In this document: positions 6,460 through 6,777 of the stretch, one piece after another
Layout of the letters: every line of letters begins with the position of its first letter
How positions within the stretch are numbered: position 1 is the first letter of the stretch
DNA from: an uncultured Oscillospiraceae bacterium
GTDB lineage: Bacteria > Bacillota > Clostridia > Oscillospirales > Oscillospiraceae
Length of the DNA stretch: 6,777 bases
NCBI GenBank assembly: GCA_934659445.1
Contig: CAKUHV010000090.1
Coordinates: forward strand, 1-6,777
Reading direction: 5' to 3'
The notes under the pieces: model-generated
Seen by the model: the letters and a program-made list of their open reading frames with translations, nothing else
Told to the model about the DNA's origin: nothing
Database searches by the model: none
Made by a program: the position numbers and the translations under genes

Positions 6460-6487
6460 ATTATACCGCGTTTGACACAAAAGTCAA
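6460..6487 (-). promoter_or_regulatory. Sigma-A promoter of the radical SAM/DUF4130 operon
   Basis: On the - strand TTGACT (6487-6482) and a perfect TATAAT (6465-6460) are separated by 16 nt. The start of transcription would be near 6453, leaving a leader of about 26 nt before the ATG at 6427 with a GGAG site in it. Confidence 0.85.
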
Positions 6488-6566
6488 CAGGAAATAGAAA
6501 AAATGTTCGACCCCACGCAAAGGGGAGGGAGGTGAGAAAATAAACGCAGGAAATGTGAAAATTCGC

Positions 6567-6594
6567 TTGACTTTTTCTGCCGGTCTGGTATAAT
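6567..6594 (+). promoter_or_regulatory. Sigma-A promoter of the tRNA-Gln gene
   Basis: TTGACT (6567-6572) and TATAAT (6589-6594) are spaced by 16 nt, with a TGG extension just before the -10 box (extended -10). Transcription should start near 6601, about 25 nt before the mature tRNA. It diverges from the radical SAM operon promoter; the -35 boxes are about 80 bp apart. Confidence 0.88.
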
Positions 6595-6625
6595 ATCGCT
6601 TGTCCCTGCGAGAGCGGGTACAAAT

Positions 6626-6699
6626 AGCGGGTTTGTGTAAGGGTAGCACAGCAGACTCTGACTCTGTATGTGAGGGTTCGAATCCTTCACCCGCTGCCA
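6626..6699 (+). tRNA. trnQ: tRNA-Gln (anticodon CUG), CCA encoded
   Basis: A full cloverleaf can be drawn. The acceptor stem AGCGGGT (6626-6632) pairs with ACCCGCT (6689-6695). The D arm is GTGT/GCAC with loop AAGGGTA. The anticodon stem GCAGA/TCTGT encloses loop CTCTGAC, with CTG at 6658-6660. The variable loop is four bases, and the T arm GAGGG/CCTTC has loop TTCGAAT. The discriminator base is G (6696), followed by genomic CCA (6697-6699). Anticodon CUG reads CAG, the favoured glutamine codon in this GC-rich coding DNA. It has its own promoter and terminator, so it is a single-gene transcription unit. Confidence 0.96.
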
Positions 6700-6728
6700 T
6701 ATTGAGTGACCAAAATAGATACACTCAC

Positions 6729-6765
6729 CTGAAACCCCTGAGAAATCAGGGGTTTCAGCGTTTTT
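6729..6765 (+). terminator. Intrinsic terminator of the tRNA-Gln gene
   Basis: CTGAAACCCCTGA (6729-6741) pairs perfectly with TCAGGGGTTTCAG (6746-6758) around a GAAA tetraloop. CG and five T follow. It is a strong terminator 29 nt after the tRNA CCA end. A weaker 6-bp hairpin (TGAGTG 6703-6708 with CACTCA 6722-6727) precedes it in the trailer. Confidence 0.92.
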
Positions 6766-6777
6766 ATGCCCTGTTTT

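Noticed and set aside
6510..6566. GGGAGGTGAG in the divergent intergenic region as a ribosome binding site for a small gene.
   Set aside because: No start codon with a plausible reading frame follows at proper distance before the tRNA promoter.
6461..6724. - strand frames with translations such as AGEGFEPSHTESESAVLPLHKP.
   Set aside because: This is the well-known false protein from reading a tRNA gene in antisense; the frame also crosses two promoters.
6680..6777. tRNA 3' end as a phage or island attachment site.
   Set aside because: No integrase gene, second copy of the tRNA end or compositional break is visible in the 78 bases that follow; an ordinary terminator is there instead.

Overview
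The window reads as chromosomal DNA of a GC-rich member of the Clostridia, probably Oscillospiraceae-like (Flavonifractor/Lawsonibacter type). This is inferred from the SUF gene order C-B-D-S-U, the use of SufU instead of SufE, strong AGGAGG-type ribosome binding sites, sigma-A promoters, and GC-rich coding DNA between AT-rich control regions. No mobile element, CRISPR array or rRNA was seen, and no stretch over 300 bases lacks a gene.

Left part (2-4220, + strand): the 3' end of sufC followed by complete sufB, sufD, sufS and sufU. Spacing is tight (16 nt, 19 nt, 1 nt, then an 11-nt overlap), so this is one operon for iron-sulfur cluster assembly. SufS takes sulfur from cysteine, SufU carries it, and the SufBCD ATPase complex builds the cluster. 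The operon promoter lies outside the window. The operon ends at a hairpin with U-tracts on both strands (4224-4267), which also serves as a stop for the convergent operon.

Middle part (4364-6427, - strand): a two-gene operon. The upstream gene encodes a radical SAM protein with a C-terminal helix-hairpin-helix, matching the uncharacterised family I know as TIGR03916 (putative DNA modification/repair radical SAM protein). The downstream gene encodes its usual partner, TIGR03915/DUF4130. They are translationally coupled: the stop codon of the first overlaps the ribosome binding site of the second. The radical SAM protein carries QLSLF near its C-terminus, a match to the bacterial sliding-clamp (DnaN) binding motif. 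Its promoter is followed at once by an imperfect LexA/DinR-like palindrome. Both point to a replication-linked, possibly damage-inducible DNA repair role. This pair is the most interesting content of the window; its reaction is unknown.

Right part (6428-6777): a divergent intergenic region of about 200 bp with a sigma-A promoter facing each way. The + strand promoter drives a single tRNA-Gln(CUG) gene with encoded CCA and its own intrinsic terminator.
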